44,824 bases of DNA from Acanthaster planci (GCF_001949145.1 NW_019091591.1:286706-331529); one strand, 5' to 3'; counted from the stretch's first letter, positions 22,701 to 32,590 are shown. The notes: generated from the sequence alone by a model not told the origin. Program-made: numbers and translations.

Positions 22701-23224
22701 ATGGCATTAATGCCTGTCAGATTAGAGTAGCCACTAGACAGTCATTTGTGTGGGTGTAAACATCCAGTGAATGAAGTTATGAATTCTTTAAGAATTTTCA
22801 AAATGGAAAATCTTGAAAAATTGCCTGGGAACTCATCCCGCATATTGAATTCCACCCGGCAGAAAGTGGTTAAGGAGGTAAACAGGCACTTCCCAGCTAC
22901 CTGCACCCGCTAATTATGAGCCCCATGTCATTTATACTTGTCATTTCTCAGAAAATATTTACGACAAATTTGTTATATTATTGCTGAGTCTTTCTTGACA
23001 GTTAAAATTTATTCTGACATGAATCACCTTTTTCTTAAAGCATTTTATTTAAACTTGTTTTAAAACTTGCCGTAATACTACCGGATTTTATGTCCTTTTT
23101 TATGTACAGATTGTATGGCTTTAAGATTCATCCTACTGCTTATGAGATACAGCTCCAAGCTGCTGCAGCACGTAGTCGCTCAGCTTCCTCCCGTCCCCGT
23201 TCAGCCAAACCTCCCTACAAATAA
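16706..23224 (+). CDS. CSNK2B: Casein kinase II regulatory subunit beta
   Basis: Encodes the regulatory beta subunit, which dimerises through a zinc finger and recruits two catalytic alpha subunits to form CK2, a Ser/Thr kinase of nucleus and cytoplasm. Six coding exons join in frame: 16706-16777, 17406-17508, 18180-18295, 19165-19240, 21039-21228 and 23110-23224 (672 nt, 223 aa; the human protein is 215). Visible features are the N-terminal autophosphorylation segment MSSSEEVSW, the acidic stretch around residues 55-65 (DLEPDDELEEN), and zinc ligands C109, C114, C137 and C140 ([13 protein letters not shown]), at the usual positions. The conserved [19 protein letters not shown] block follows the second cysteine pair. 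The tail after the QLQAA block is [17 protein letters not shown], longer and richer in Ser/Arg than the vertebrate tail as I know it. The start has A at -3 and matches the family start. The sequence just upstream ends in a splice acceptor at 16686-16687, so a noncoding 5' exon lies further upstream. Confidence 0.97.
16978..17325. other. Assembly gap (N run) in CSNK2B intron 1
   Basis: 348 unresolved bases. The sequence directly after it, gccccggcgtgaagtggttaa, is the 3' end of the TTAA/CCACTT repeat family, so the gap probably contains a copy of that repeat. Confidence 0.95.
17326..17347 (+). mobile_element. 3' terminus of a TTAA/CCACTT-family repeat
   Basis: ccggcgtgaagtggttaa corresponds to tcggcaggaagtggttaa at 26880-26897 with few differences. 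The remainder of the copy would be in the N run. Confidence 0.6.
17406..17508 (+). CDS. CSNK2B: CSNK2B coding exon 2
   Basis: Codons 25-58 plus one base ([10 protein letters not shown] to DLEP). Includes the RQALDMILD segment described as a destruction-box-like motif in the family. Confidence 0.96.
17740..18110. repeat. CTAGCCC-type repeat in CSNK2B intron 2
   Basis: The phrase actagcccg or its reverse complement occurs several times (near 17768, 17800, 17812, 18022 and 18090). The outer parts read gccttgcgctaac on the left and gctagttctatttcaaggcc on the right, which are loosely inverted. Probably a degenerate foldback element. Non-coding. Confidence 0.5.
18180..18295 (+). CDS. CSNK2B: CSNK2B coding exon 3
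   Basis: Codons 59-97, carrying the acidic loop and LYGLIHARF. Acceptor tctgtttag, donor GTGAAT. Confidence 0.95.
18296..19164 (+). other. CSNK2B intron 3
   Basis: Contains a low-complexity patch at 18460-18600 in which tttcagctttttt recurs about four times. Nothing else is recognised. Confidence 0.6.
19165..19240 (+). CDS. CSNK2B: CSNK2B coding exon 4
   Basis: Codons 98-122 plus one base, with the first zinc-ligand pair C109 and C114. Acceptor tttttacag, donor GTATGT. Confidence 0.95.
19395..19668. mobile_element. Foldback element with a tRNA-like core, in CSNK2B intron 4
   Basis: The left arm (about 19400-19476, with tgccctgcccgacgtgt and gctcagtgtatgcccc) is the reverse complement of the right arm (about 19592-19664), with few mismatches over some 70 bp. 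Between the arms sits a tRNA-like sequence with Pol III A and B boxes. It could be two SINE-derived pieces inserted in opposite directions or a single foldback element that picked up a tRNA. Coding content is absent; the 60-codon open frame across it is a translated tRNA. Confidence 0.7.
19503..19575 (+). tRNA. tRNA-like sequence, probably a tRNA pseudogene or SINE head
   Basis: 73 nt long. The A box TGGTCGAGTGG is at 19510-19520, the B box GGTTCGAGTCC at 19555-19565, the T stem GTGGG/CCCAC is perfect and the D stem GTC/GAC is intact. The acceptor stem pairs at five of seven positions (CTCTTGG with CCAAGTA). The anticodon stem is poor in every register tried, and no long variable arm is present although the A box is of the Leu/Ser kind. 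The anticodon in the most natural loop would be AGT. I judge it not functional as a tRNA. Confidence 0.55.
19669..21038 (+). other. Rest of CSNK2B intron 4
   Basis: AT-rich, with no element I can define. Open frames here are short and unsupported. Confidence 0.5.
21039..21228 (+). CDS. CSNK2B: CSNK2B coding exon 5
   Basis: Codons 123-185 plus two bases, with the second zinc-ligand pair C137 and C140 and the core dimer interface. Donor GTAAGT. Confidence 0.96.
21229..22709 (+). other. First part of CSNK2B intron 5
   Basis: Fragments of repeat-like sequence occur at 21380-21470 (gggagcaagta repeated) and 21880-21980 (cgatggccacgacggccat). No gene is seen. Confidence 0.5.
22710..22873 (+). mobile_element. 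3' fragment of a TTAA/CCACTT-family repeat
   Basis: Begins in the 'gtcagattagagtagcc' block and continues through gtgtgggtgtaaac to the intact terminus cccggcagaaagtggttaa, as in the copy at 551-1115. The 5' two-thirds are absent. Lies in CSNK2B intron 5, 236 bp before exon 6. Confidence 0.7.
23110..23224 (+). CDS. CSNK2B: CSNK2B coding exon 6 and stop
   Basis: Completes Arg186 and runs [18 protein letters not shown] into the Ser/Arg-rich tail, ending TAA at 23222-23224. The acceptor is tatgtacag. Confidence 0.94.
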
Positions 23225-25666
23225 CTTTTGCAGTCCCAAAATAATTCTTTGATCCTGTGAGAAAAAAGGCAGATGATGTCTTTTGGGAGAATATTCACTC
23301 AACTAGGTTTTGAGGTCCAAGAACTGCATGTTTCCAGTCCACACGGTCTGTTATGCTATCCATTTTTCAAAACAATGCATCCACACGGACATGTTTTTCC
23401 AAAGGTTTAACGGTTTCCAAGCTAATTATTGGAGATTGACAGAGACTTTTGTGAAGTACCAGGCAGTTTAATCATTTGGAAAGGTGCTTTGAACTAAATG
23501 TCAAGTGTGTGGATTCTTATAACTGTAAAGTTAATTCATAAGCATCAGTACATTTACTTGGAAGTACAGAAATGTTTCATTTAACCTGTGAGAGTTCTGC
23601 CCGGAAATTATGCTCAAAATTAGTCAAAAACATGTACAGTGTATATGCATAGGAGAACTGCCTTTTGTTTTGTAACTCAAGTATGTGGTATGCCGAAATG
23701 CTGACAGTGTATTTAAAATGACATTCTCTGTGATAACATTTCTCTGGTTTTAACATTTATAAATGAAATGCGTCTGCACAACTTTTGTCTGTTTCATTGG
23801 TCCTTCAAAATTTAGGCGAATCAGAGATGCATCTTCCCGAATGTTGCAATGCTTGATCTTTTATTTTCAAAAGAATACAGTAAAACTGCTATTTTGTGTT
23901 TCAGAAAATAACTAAAAATGCTCTGAATCTTTCTGAATTGTACACGACATGCTGCAAGGATTTGTAGTGGTCAAGCTTCATACAAGGAACAAAATAGCAC
24001 ATTGCTGTGGGATTGGTGGGTTATATGTATGTCCATTTTTAAGTATAATTGGAATACTGCTAGAAAATACCCTTCAGGGTTTTAACGGTCAAAACGTAAA
24101 CAATTTTGTAACTAGACTGAAGTCCTTATCTCGTACAGTCAGTGTTACGAGAGATGTTTCCCTTTTCTCATTTTTGAAAATTCACAGATGCCATCTTTAA
24201 GATTATAAATAAAAGTAACTACACGTAAGTACTTAAGCACTGCATGAAATAACATAATGTAGCAGACATTAGTAGATGTTTTATTGTGTGCAATTATGTT
24301 GTTTCTGCTTTGGGGGAATTACATGTACATGTAAAGCACAATGTGCAGTTTGATGTGATGTACATTGACAGTAAAAGTAACTTAAGAGTATTAAAAGTTT
24401 ACATGGAAACCATGACTAATTTGAAGCTGCAGGCTGTTTTTTAATTTAGGACCAGTTCAGACAGTATCATTGTTGTTACATGTACATTAGAAACTAAATA
24501 TGATCTGGATTCATATACACGTAGTACCATTTGCATTCGGTCCTCGGTCTTTCCAACTCCAGAAATACCACGACATTTAGACAACTGTGTCACCCTTTTT
24601 TCTTCAAGCAAGCTTGAACCCTCAATTCTGACTGGTCTTGGCAACTGTGTGCCATATTACCATGCTGCACAGTCCTTTTCTCACCCTGCGTATGGCCCTG
24701 TTCTAACTGGGTGTTGCGTTTCTTAACGTTTTAAGAGAAATGCTCAACATTAAAATTGACTGTCAATTCAAAGACAGCATGTTTGTGTCACATGCAAAAT
24801 TATGGTACATGTGGTCTCTGTCCACTTTTACTTTTTTTTCTGACACGCACACCTTTGAAATATTTCGTTTTATTTCTTTTTCATGCACAGAGCATACATT
24901 TCATCATTCTATGTGTCAAGTCTGATTGAAGACAAATTTACCACATTAAAGCTCTTGTGTTAGTGTTAGTCTTTGTCCCATATACAAGGACGAGGGTGAA
25001 ATAGTACATGGGACACAATACACACTACAATATTCCATGTTCACAAGCATTCATGTGATAACTACATGTAATAATGTCTTGTCCTTGTTTTCCCAAGTAC
25101 AGCTCACTTTGACTTGCTATTTAACAACATATCCTTGTACATTTACACTGACCTTGAAACAAGAACACAAATTCCTGACGTATGTGGCAAGGTGACCAAA
25201 ATATGCCCTTGTGTCACAATCTGTTCTAAGCACTGAAGTTTCTAGTACATATCAGTGTTGAAGAAACTTGCACCAATTACAAATGTCAAGAGAGTAATCC
25301 AAATGTCCCGAGTGTCCCCTTCTTGTGCATGTAAGAAGTAGTTCTCTGTACTCTTGGCTAAAAGATAAGCGAGGTATTACGAGATAGAAACAACCCAAGT
25401 TGCACTGTCCTGTACTTAAATCTTTTTTTCAGTATGAGAGGTAATTGACAAAATGATAAACTTTCTAAACAGTGCTCATGATCAGTTAAACTTCTAAAAT
25501 TTACTGTTTAACACAGGACAATAAAACAGCAGGTTTTAACACCAATTTCTGCTTTGTACAATCTTGGAACATCAGTGCAGCTTGTTTGAACAATAATCAT
25601 GTTACACAAACATGGCAATTGTCCCTGCAAGTATTCTATATGTTTCCCTCTCATCAAAACAACCTT
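23225..25666. other. Tail-to-tail interval between CSNK2B and PIN1
   Basis: Holds the 3' UTRs of both genes, whose limits are uncertain. A minus-strand AATAAA (TTTATT at 24869-24874) could end PIN1, which would overlap the longer CSNK2B 3' end. No other gene is recognised. Confidence 0.5.
24208..24213 (+). terminator. Candidate CSNK2B polyadenylation signal
   Basis: AATAAA about 980 bp past the stop codon. An ATTAAA at 24945-24950, followed by a GT-rich stretch, is an alternative. No transcript evidence can be seen. Confidence 0.35.
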
Positions 25667-25887
25667 TCACTGAGTCCTCATGATGATGTGAACTCCAGAA
25701 TCAGTACTGACAATATCACTTATTTCCCCAACTTTAAGTTTAAAGGATGCTTCCTCAAATGGTTTCTGCATTTGACCTGGACCAAAGAAACCTAGATCAC
25801 CTCCCTTCCTCGCAGAGCTGCAATCACTCTCTGTTGAAGCAAGGCTGGCAAAGCTTACTTGCTCATTTACAATAGCCTCCCGAAATC
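25667..25887 (-). CDS. PIN1: PIN1 coding exon 3 and stop
   Basis: Residues 81-153. Includes SDCSSA (catalytic C103), GQMQKPFE and the C-terminal [11 protein letters not shown] followed by TGA. Acceptor cctgtag. Confidence 0.95.
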
Positions 25888-28800
25888 CTACAGGTGAAAG
25901 AAACCATTGAAATTCAGAAAAAGGCTAGTTCAGCTTCACATACACTGAATCTGTAAATGCAAAGCAAGTTTAATTAATCGTACTATTAAAACACAATTCC
26001 ATGAATAAAGTCAAGACTGTCAGGAAGTCTTGTTAAAGGATTTCTTTACAATCTTAAACATTCATGTGAGCTTCAGTTAATTTTTATTTAATTTAGACCA
26101 ACCTTTCAGCAGCTTAATAGCTTCCTCTTTAGTGCGGGTGATTTTTTCTTCTTTCCATGATGATGGACGTCGCGAGTCCCTGTGCTTGACTAAAAGATGT
26201 GAGCAACGCACTGCTTTGACTGCTGCTGCCATAGGTTTATCCCACTGACTTTCCTTGGTATAGATGTTGAGGTAATATTTACGACCTGCAAAATTAATGT
26301 GTATGTCAGGAGAAATCTTAACCACTTCCTGCCATGGACTGCAAATCCGGACACGTATGCTTTATATGCGTGGCCGGGGTCTCCAAACTCGGACAAAAGG
26401 AACAGGGCCTTGTAACAAAAGACCAGGCTGCTGGGCATTACCAACATTTTTTCACCCTCAAAAGTGGAGATAATCCTGCCTTGTTTTGAAACAGTATACC
26501 AAGGTTTGGGGCATTTAGAGCAAGCAGATTACCACAAGGGACAAAAGTGCTCCACCACCTCAGTGATGAGCCACACAGCACTGCTGCATGCTAACCTGGC
26601 CCCTATTGAAAAGAGGTCAGCAGTGCACTGAGCCAAGTTCCTGAACAAAAGAATATTACATAACACTACAAAATCTGGGCTCTTTTTACAAGGCTGCTGG
26701 CCTGGCTGAAATACTCAGGCGTCAACAGATTTTGACTGTCTGGCTAGAGTGGACACCAGACATGCCTTCACGTGTTTGTAAGTGCCCAGTAAAAGAAGAT
26801 AAAAAATTTTAGAAGAATTTTGAAAACAGAAAAAAATGATAAATATCCCGCCCCAGTGTCATCAACATTGATAAATGCCTCGGCAGGAAGTGGTTAATGA
26901 ATATGGACATGTCACAATGGAATCATGAATATTCTGCACTGCTGTGTGGGACTCTGGTATCTTGCAGTTTAAATCAAAATTCATTCCCCATTATTATGTC
27001 ACTAACAGTGACAAGAAGGGTGAAAAAATGGCAAAACGTACATGTATCAGGTACTAACTTCGTAAACTGAACCATCGATAACCCACAATGACTTTACATG
27101 TGGCTAAATAATCAATGCGTGCAGTCTATCATGCATCCAGACGCAACTGAGGAAAGAGTTCCACGGACATCACATGACACCTTGCGGACAAACCCTATGA
27201 GATTGGTCTGAAAAATTCACAGCATTAGTTAAGTAAATACAAGTACCTTTGATTAATATTTTCCCTGCTAAATTTGACTCTTTCAGGCATTTTATCCGGA
27301 GGAAAAAAGTGACGTCTGTATAGAACATGAAACTCTTCCCACAACTAATATGACACCCCTCCCCTAGACCCACGAGTTTTAGAGTTTCATTTAGGGACAT
27401 CACTAATTTTTCCTTCCAGTGATATACACATGTATGCATGTACACGTAAGCCATCAGAAAGTGAAAACGTCCTAAAATGTCAGATTCAGCATGGAAAATA
27501 TTGTTGAAGTATTTACTCAGAAAATACTTTGAATTTTTCAGACGAGCCTCACACGTCATACTAGATTTGTGCATGGGCATGACAGGGTGTCCTGTCAAGT
27601 GATGTTCGGAACTCTTTCCCCCACTGCACAGCCGGCACCAACTGATATGCCTAATGTTACACCATGGTTATGTTCAGCGCAATCTTTGAAAGTGCACAAA
27701 TTTTAAATTAACACAACTTGTGCAATTTTCCTGGAGCAATTTTTGTTAGGTTGCACATATTTCAAATATAAGTTGCACACAATCTTTGAACATGTGCAAT
27801 TTTTGTGTCTCGAACTGTGCAATTTCTAAAGGAAGGTCATGATGGTTGGTGTTCGAGCGGACCCAGCCATGGCAGGCTGGCGACGTGGGGATTTCCAGTT
27901 CTGTTGAAGTCTCCAGCTAACTGGCACCAATAAAGGTTAGAAAATGTTGCTTTAAGTAAAGGCTAGGATTCCTCAGTCCTCATTTTCCCTTATAATTTAT
28001 TTTTTCTGGGAACCTACTTCTAATTTTAATTGCAGATATTTTCTAAAAAATATTATGTGTACGGCCCTAAGAATTTTCAGAATTAAATATCAACAGAGGA
28101 ATTTAATAGTTCTCAAGAGGAATTTCTTTCAGAGGGAAGAAAAGTTTGAATTAAATGTTCTCAGGGGAATTTAATTGCTCTCACATGGCAATATTCATCA
28201 AAATGCTCAAATGGTGAAATTTCTCTTGGCTGGTCGCCGGGATGCATGACATACATGTATATGTACCATGCCTCAGCCCCATAAGCACACATACCACCCT
28301 GTACAGTACATGCAATTCACGTTATGTGCGAAACAGTCCAGACAACAAAACTGTGCAAAATGTGTACCAGTAGTTGATGTCAGTCTCTTACAACCGTTAC
28401 CTGTGGTACATGTATCCATGCAATTTTAAATGCCGAGTGCAATAAGCCATTTGCGAGTCAACTTTGAATAAAATCTGGTACACTGAGTTCTTTAAATTTA
28501 CGTGAACACAACAACTTGAATTCTCCACACTAAAACCACTGTTGCTAATGCTATATCTCCTGATACAAGGCAAGCTTTTGCTAGTAACTAATAGTTACAT
28601 AAGACTGAGAGATGCTTTGCAACAATACATTGTTTTCAATGGATAAGAAGGAACCAGTCCATTCCAGAGATGGTGGTTGCTATGCTGGTATGCAACACCT
28701 TGCCCCGAATCACAAGGTATAGCAACAGTGTCTTTAGTCTGCGCATTCCTCCATGGTCTGGGGAATTCAAATTGCTACGTTTCTGTGGAATCAGATAATA

Positions 28801-29893
28801 CAGTGTACCAGATTTTATTCAAATTTAACTCGCAAGTGGCTTTTTGTTATGGCAATATCTGTGGATGTGCAAAGTTTCAAAATTACGCATGGATTTTTTA
28901 AATTTGCGTGTTTCATAGACTGCGTTATGGCTTAACCCTCCTATGCTGAAGTTACTCTTTCGGTCACTTGGTTAAACACTCAACATGCTCAAAGAAGCAC
29001 AGCTGTGTTGTGTTGTACACTGCACCAACAGTCCCTCACAGGAATATCAGATTGCACTTTTGTGCTGTGCCTCACCATGCTCACTGTTTCATGTGCATAA
29101 TTGTGCAGTAAACCTAATGCAGTGAAGAGGACTGCACAAAAGACCCTGTGTCATTTTATGCTGGCAACTGTGTACACACAACCTGCGCATGTTTGTGTTC
29201 CGCATTATAAAACACATGCAAGAGAGTGACCAGGTGACTGGGGGGCATATTTGTGCTGTTAAACCAAAGGAGGGTTAACAGTTCAAAATAAGGAGCAAAC
29301 AAAACTCCCATGACTGCCCATGTTTCGTCGTCAGAATGCCCTTTCCGAAGTAGGCCTGTTACGCCCCAGCTATAGCATCAGTCCCAACTATAGTTGGGCC
29401 CGTCCCAACTAGAGTGCTACAGTTGGGCCGGCCCAACTACAGCAGAGAGGTCCTCTGTGTACGATGTGCCCAGCATGTGCCAAAGTTATATTTTTTACAA
29501 ATGTCATGTCTTAGTCATAGGGCTGGATGAACAGATGAAGTGCCACATTTTAGATGAATTGTGTCAAGTGTGAGACACATTGACTTGGATAATGTTGAGA
29601 CATTTCCCACACACATTGGTCAACAATAGTTGGGCCAGTCCAACTGCAGCACTACAGTTGGGACTGTCCCAACTATAATTGGAACTTATGCTATAGTTGG
29701 GGCGTAACTAACAGGCCTACAGTACCAAGGACATGATGGAGGTACATGTAGGAAAAGAGGTCTAGTGAGTAGCGTATAGGCCTAGTTCATCATCTAGAGA
29801 GTAAGGAAACCTCCATGCTTTCAGTTCATGCCTACCCCCTTGACTTTTACTGTAGTGCACTTCCCATCCCTCTGGTAAATCGTTGTCAGCCAT
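25667..29893 (-). CDS. PIN1: Peptidyl-prolyl cis-trans isomerase PIN1
   Basis: A parvulin-type isomerase that binds phospho-Ser/Thr-Pro through its WW domain and isomerises that bond, mainly in the nucleus. Three coding exons join in frame on the minus strand: 29893-29836, 26285-26103 and 25887-25667 (462 nt, 153 aa; human PIN1 has 163). The WW domain is residues 6-37 with the two signature tryptophans W10 and W34, and YYLN at 23-26. The isomerase domain runs from about 44 to 153. Visible active-site residues are H49, K53, R58-R59 (phosphate binding), C103, M120, Q121, F124, S144 and H147, all matching human PIN1 with an offset of ten. The WW-to-catalytic linker is shorter than in humans, which accounts for much of the length difference. 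Exon 1 ends in the WW loop I codon (G|GT), donor GTAGGC. Intron 2 uses a weak donor, GTTGGT. The start is the first ATG before LPEGWE, with G at +4. Confidence 0.96.
26103..26285 (-). CDS. PIN1: PIN1 coding exon 2
   Basis: Residues 20-80, second half of the WW domain and start of the isomerase domain including [10 protein letters not shown] and SRRPSSW. Acceptor tttgcag, donor GTTGGT. Confidence 0.96.
26318..26897 (+). mobile_element. TTAA/CCACTT-family MITE-like repeat in PIN1 intron 1
   Basis: The best-preserved copy: it starts TTAACCACTTCCTGCC and ends ggcaggaagtggttaa, so the 16-bp inverted termini match perfectly and include TTAA at both ends. It is 580 bp, lies in PIN1 intron 1 and reads opposite to the gene. 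No open frame is shared with other copies. Confidence 0.85.
26898..28931 (-). other. Middle of PIN1 intron 1
   Basis: A 142-codon minus-strand open frame at 27170-27598 has no recognisable domain and no flanking splice logic. A patch at 27690-27830 repeats 'gtgcaatttt'-like phrases. Nothing else is seen. Confidence 0.5.
28932..29278. mobile_element. TTAACCCTCCT-ended MITE-like element in PIN1 intron 1
   Basis: Begins ttaaccctcct and ends aggagggttaa, an 11-bp perfect inverted repeat that includes TTAA. The element is 347 bp and non-coding. The TTAA edges again suggest piggyBac-type mobilisation, but the family differs from the CCACTT one. Confidence 0.65.
29350..29720. mobile_element. Long-TIR foldback MITE in PIN1 intron 1
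   Basis: The outermost 11 bp (gtaggcctgtt and aacaggcctac) are perfect inverses, and the symmetry continues inward for roughly 100 bp per arm through acgcccc, ctatagca, cccaactatagttggg and ctacagttggg. The 371-bp element ends 115 bp inside the intron from PIN1 exon 1. A TA target duplication is possible because both edges read gTAggcc / ggccTAc. Confidence 0.8.
29836..29893 (-). CDS. PIN1: PIN1 coding exon 1
   Basis: Codons 1-19 plus one base ([19 protein letters not shown]), the first half of the WW domain. It is too short for simple ORF finding and was located by the PEGWE motif and the matching phase of exon 2. Confidence 0.9.
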
Positions 29894-32590
29894 TGGAATG
29901 AAGACAATGATTCTGACTGAGAAATGAGATTATTCGCACTTGAGAACTTAATTCCAATCGCCGAGTCCTGCTAGCTACTGTGTAGTGTCACCACATGTAC
30001 ATGTAGTACCAGACAGACCATACTAACTGAACACATGTACATGTACATAGTAAACTGGGTACCTGTTGGCCTACCCGTGGAACTCACATAGCGCCCAAAG
30101 TAAGCCCAATCGTGACTACTCAAATGTGCATGTCCTAACAGTACACTGGGCGTTGTGTCTGACCTAGTTGGGCGAGAAAGCTTGAAATTACGCACGACTT
30201 TATGCTGCAGCCACTACCATATATCTCAGTGGCTGCGGCTTAAAATCACATGTGACTCAATGGGAACTGGCTGCGGCCACTTTCATTAGTGGGAAACCAG
30301 TCTATCGTCTTCCGGATTAACCTCATCCACAGGTAAAAATCTGACCGGTATTATAAGTCAATAAGAAATTATTTGGTTACGAGGTTGTAGTCTCTATACT
30401 TCTAAGGTCACAAAGGTCATTTCCCCGTCCATGAACTACACTTACTGTTAATGTTCGGTTACATGTATGCCATGTACGCCGGTAATTTACAGTCAGATTC
30501 AGATGACCTTGACATTGTGTGTTTTGTGTAACTCATTGTTGACTTAATCGATGGGATCGAAATCCATGACTGTCATGGCCGTGTACACACCACCGAGGCT
30601 TAGTTAAAGTTACATGACGTGGATGGGCGGCCAAAGGTGAAAGGCGTCAGACGTGAACAGGTGAAGGCCCTTATTACTATACTAGTTACAGTTATTGTCA
30701 CGATTGTTCATGTTGTTAGGCCATGGGTTAGGCCTTCCTACAACTACAAAAGTACCACCCGGGACTATAACTTAGGTACATCATACATGACCTGCTCTGA
30801 GTGCTCATTTTGTAAGGCATAAGCAGACTGGATTGTAACAACTTGGCCTAGTATTAGTATTATACATAATACATAGGCTTATATCCTGTACATATACCTA
30901 CATCCCAAATCTTGAATTACGCCTATTGAAACTTGTGAATTTGCTTGCAAGCAACATTATTACAGGTACTCTACAGTCTACATTGTACGTTCTGTTAGTA
31001 TGGTGACAACAACCATGTCAGCCATGGCTGGTTAGCAATAGCCATGATAGCAGGTGGCACACTGAGACTTTCTGCTCCAAGGTCATGCCTTGAAGTAGGG
31101 CTGTAGTGGCGACAGATAAGAGACAGATTGTAAAGCGAGCCACTACAGCCCTATTTGTGGGGCTTGGTAAAGGTAGGCAATGTGCAGTGTAGCTATGTTG
31201 GGCACGATCATTGTGATGCTATTGCAGAGTTTGTGGTAGCCTAACTGCAGCATCAGTTTATCACATTTTATGGAAAGAGTTCCATATACGGACAACACCT
31301 GAGGCCTTGTGCCCACAACTTGTCTGAAAAACCTAAGTGTTTCATAAGCAGGTGCTGTAAAATTTTCTCGGCTATATTTCACTTTTTTAAATCTTGGGAC
31401 ATGTTATCACTTTCTGACAGCTGTTATAACATTTCAAGGGAAAAGTAGTGTTGTCTGTACATGTTTAAGGAACTTTTATCCACATTTTCTTTTTAATTGA
31501 AATTTGCGGAAGAATGTTGAACATAAAGGGACAGTAAACATGAAATAAGAAGATGTATTTTAGGATCAACATGATGGACCAATCTTGCAAGGTGATTGGG
31601 TGATCATGCAGATTGGTTAACTGTGCGCAGCAGCAACATGTAGATTGGTACAGAATTTTTTCTTGGAAATAACAGATGCCGTGTCAACAGAGATTCACAG
31701 TCTCATGTATGTGATGTGACAGTGAAAATGTTATGGATGTACCGATGTATAATCAAATATTGAAACAAAATTGGTTTCAGTGTGTAACAGCTGTTTATTT
31801 GCCACACTCACTGATTTATCCACCGATGTGTACATGTTTGATTTAGTACATTTAACCCTACAACGAGTATGTCATGCAAAACAAACTCAGGGCAATGTCA
31901 GACTTGGATCTTGAGTGCAGATAACATGCAGCAAGGAATCAGGTCAAGTTTTTTTGTACATCTTTAGTCTTGGGAACAAATTTTGGCAATATACTCCTCT
32001 TAAATGTATGAAAACTTTAACATCCCTGTTTGGTCAGTCTTAATTTAAGACAGAACAGTGTGTACATGTTCATGAATTTTAATCATGATTAATTGGTATT
32101 TTTGTTTGGTTGTATGACGTACTGGTCTTATACGGTCCATTTGTTTGTTTTTCTATGAAATTCGGTTTCTGAAATCAAATGTATGTAGATGTATTGCTAG
32201 TTGTCCCCATTTACAGTATCTCCGAACATAACCACCATTACTGATACCTCTGCACTTATGCACCTTTGTATTTTCTGCTATTAGTAGAGGACTATGATTT
32301 CCAGTGATAGTGACATCATCTGATCAGTGTCCACTCTGCCTTAATAGTGTATCATATCCTGTTACTATTTAAGTAATTTCCTTTGTAATGATTCAGGCTT
32401 TGGGTGGCACAGTACTGTAGCTTGTGTCGTGTGCACACATGTACACTTTTTGCCAATTTCTATGCTGTAAAGTAGTTTTCAGAACTTGAAAGTATGCTTT
32501 CAAAATTATGTTTCTTTCTACAAATGTTGCTAATACATGTGCATGTACATGTTGTTGGAAAGGTCAGCATTGTTGGCTCTTCAAGTTACC
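29894..32590. promoter_or_regulatory. Divergent 5' interval between PIN1 and the EVI5-type gene
   Basis: About 2.7 kb separates the two start codons, which point away from each other, so the promoters and any noncoding 5' exons of both genes should be here. No TATA box or CpG-rich core can be assigned with confidence. A perfect 15-bp hairpin lies at 31096-31153. Confidence 0.4.
31096..31153. repeat. Perfect 15-bp inverted repeat
   Basis: tagggctgtagtggc at 31096-31110 and gccactacagcccta at 31139-31153, with a 28-nt loop. Confidence 0.85.

Noticed and set aside
27170-27598. 142-codon minus-strand open frame inside PIN1 intron 1
   Set aside because: No recognisable domain, no codon or splice support, and the length is not exceptional for 45 kb of sequence.
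30619-30822. 67-codon open frame with a hydrophobic stretch, possible small membrane protein
   Set aside because: No strong start context, no homology I recognise, and no second supporting feature.
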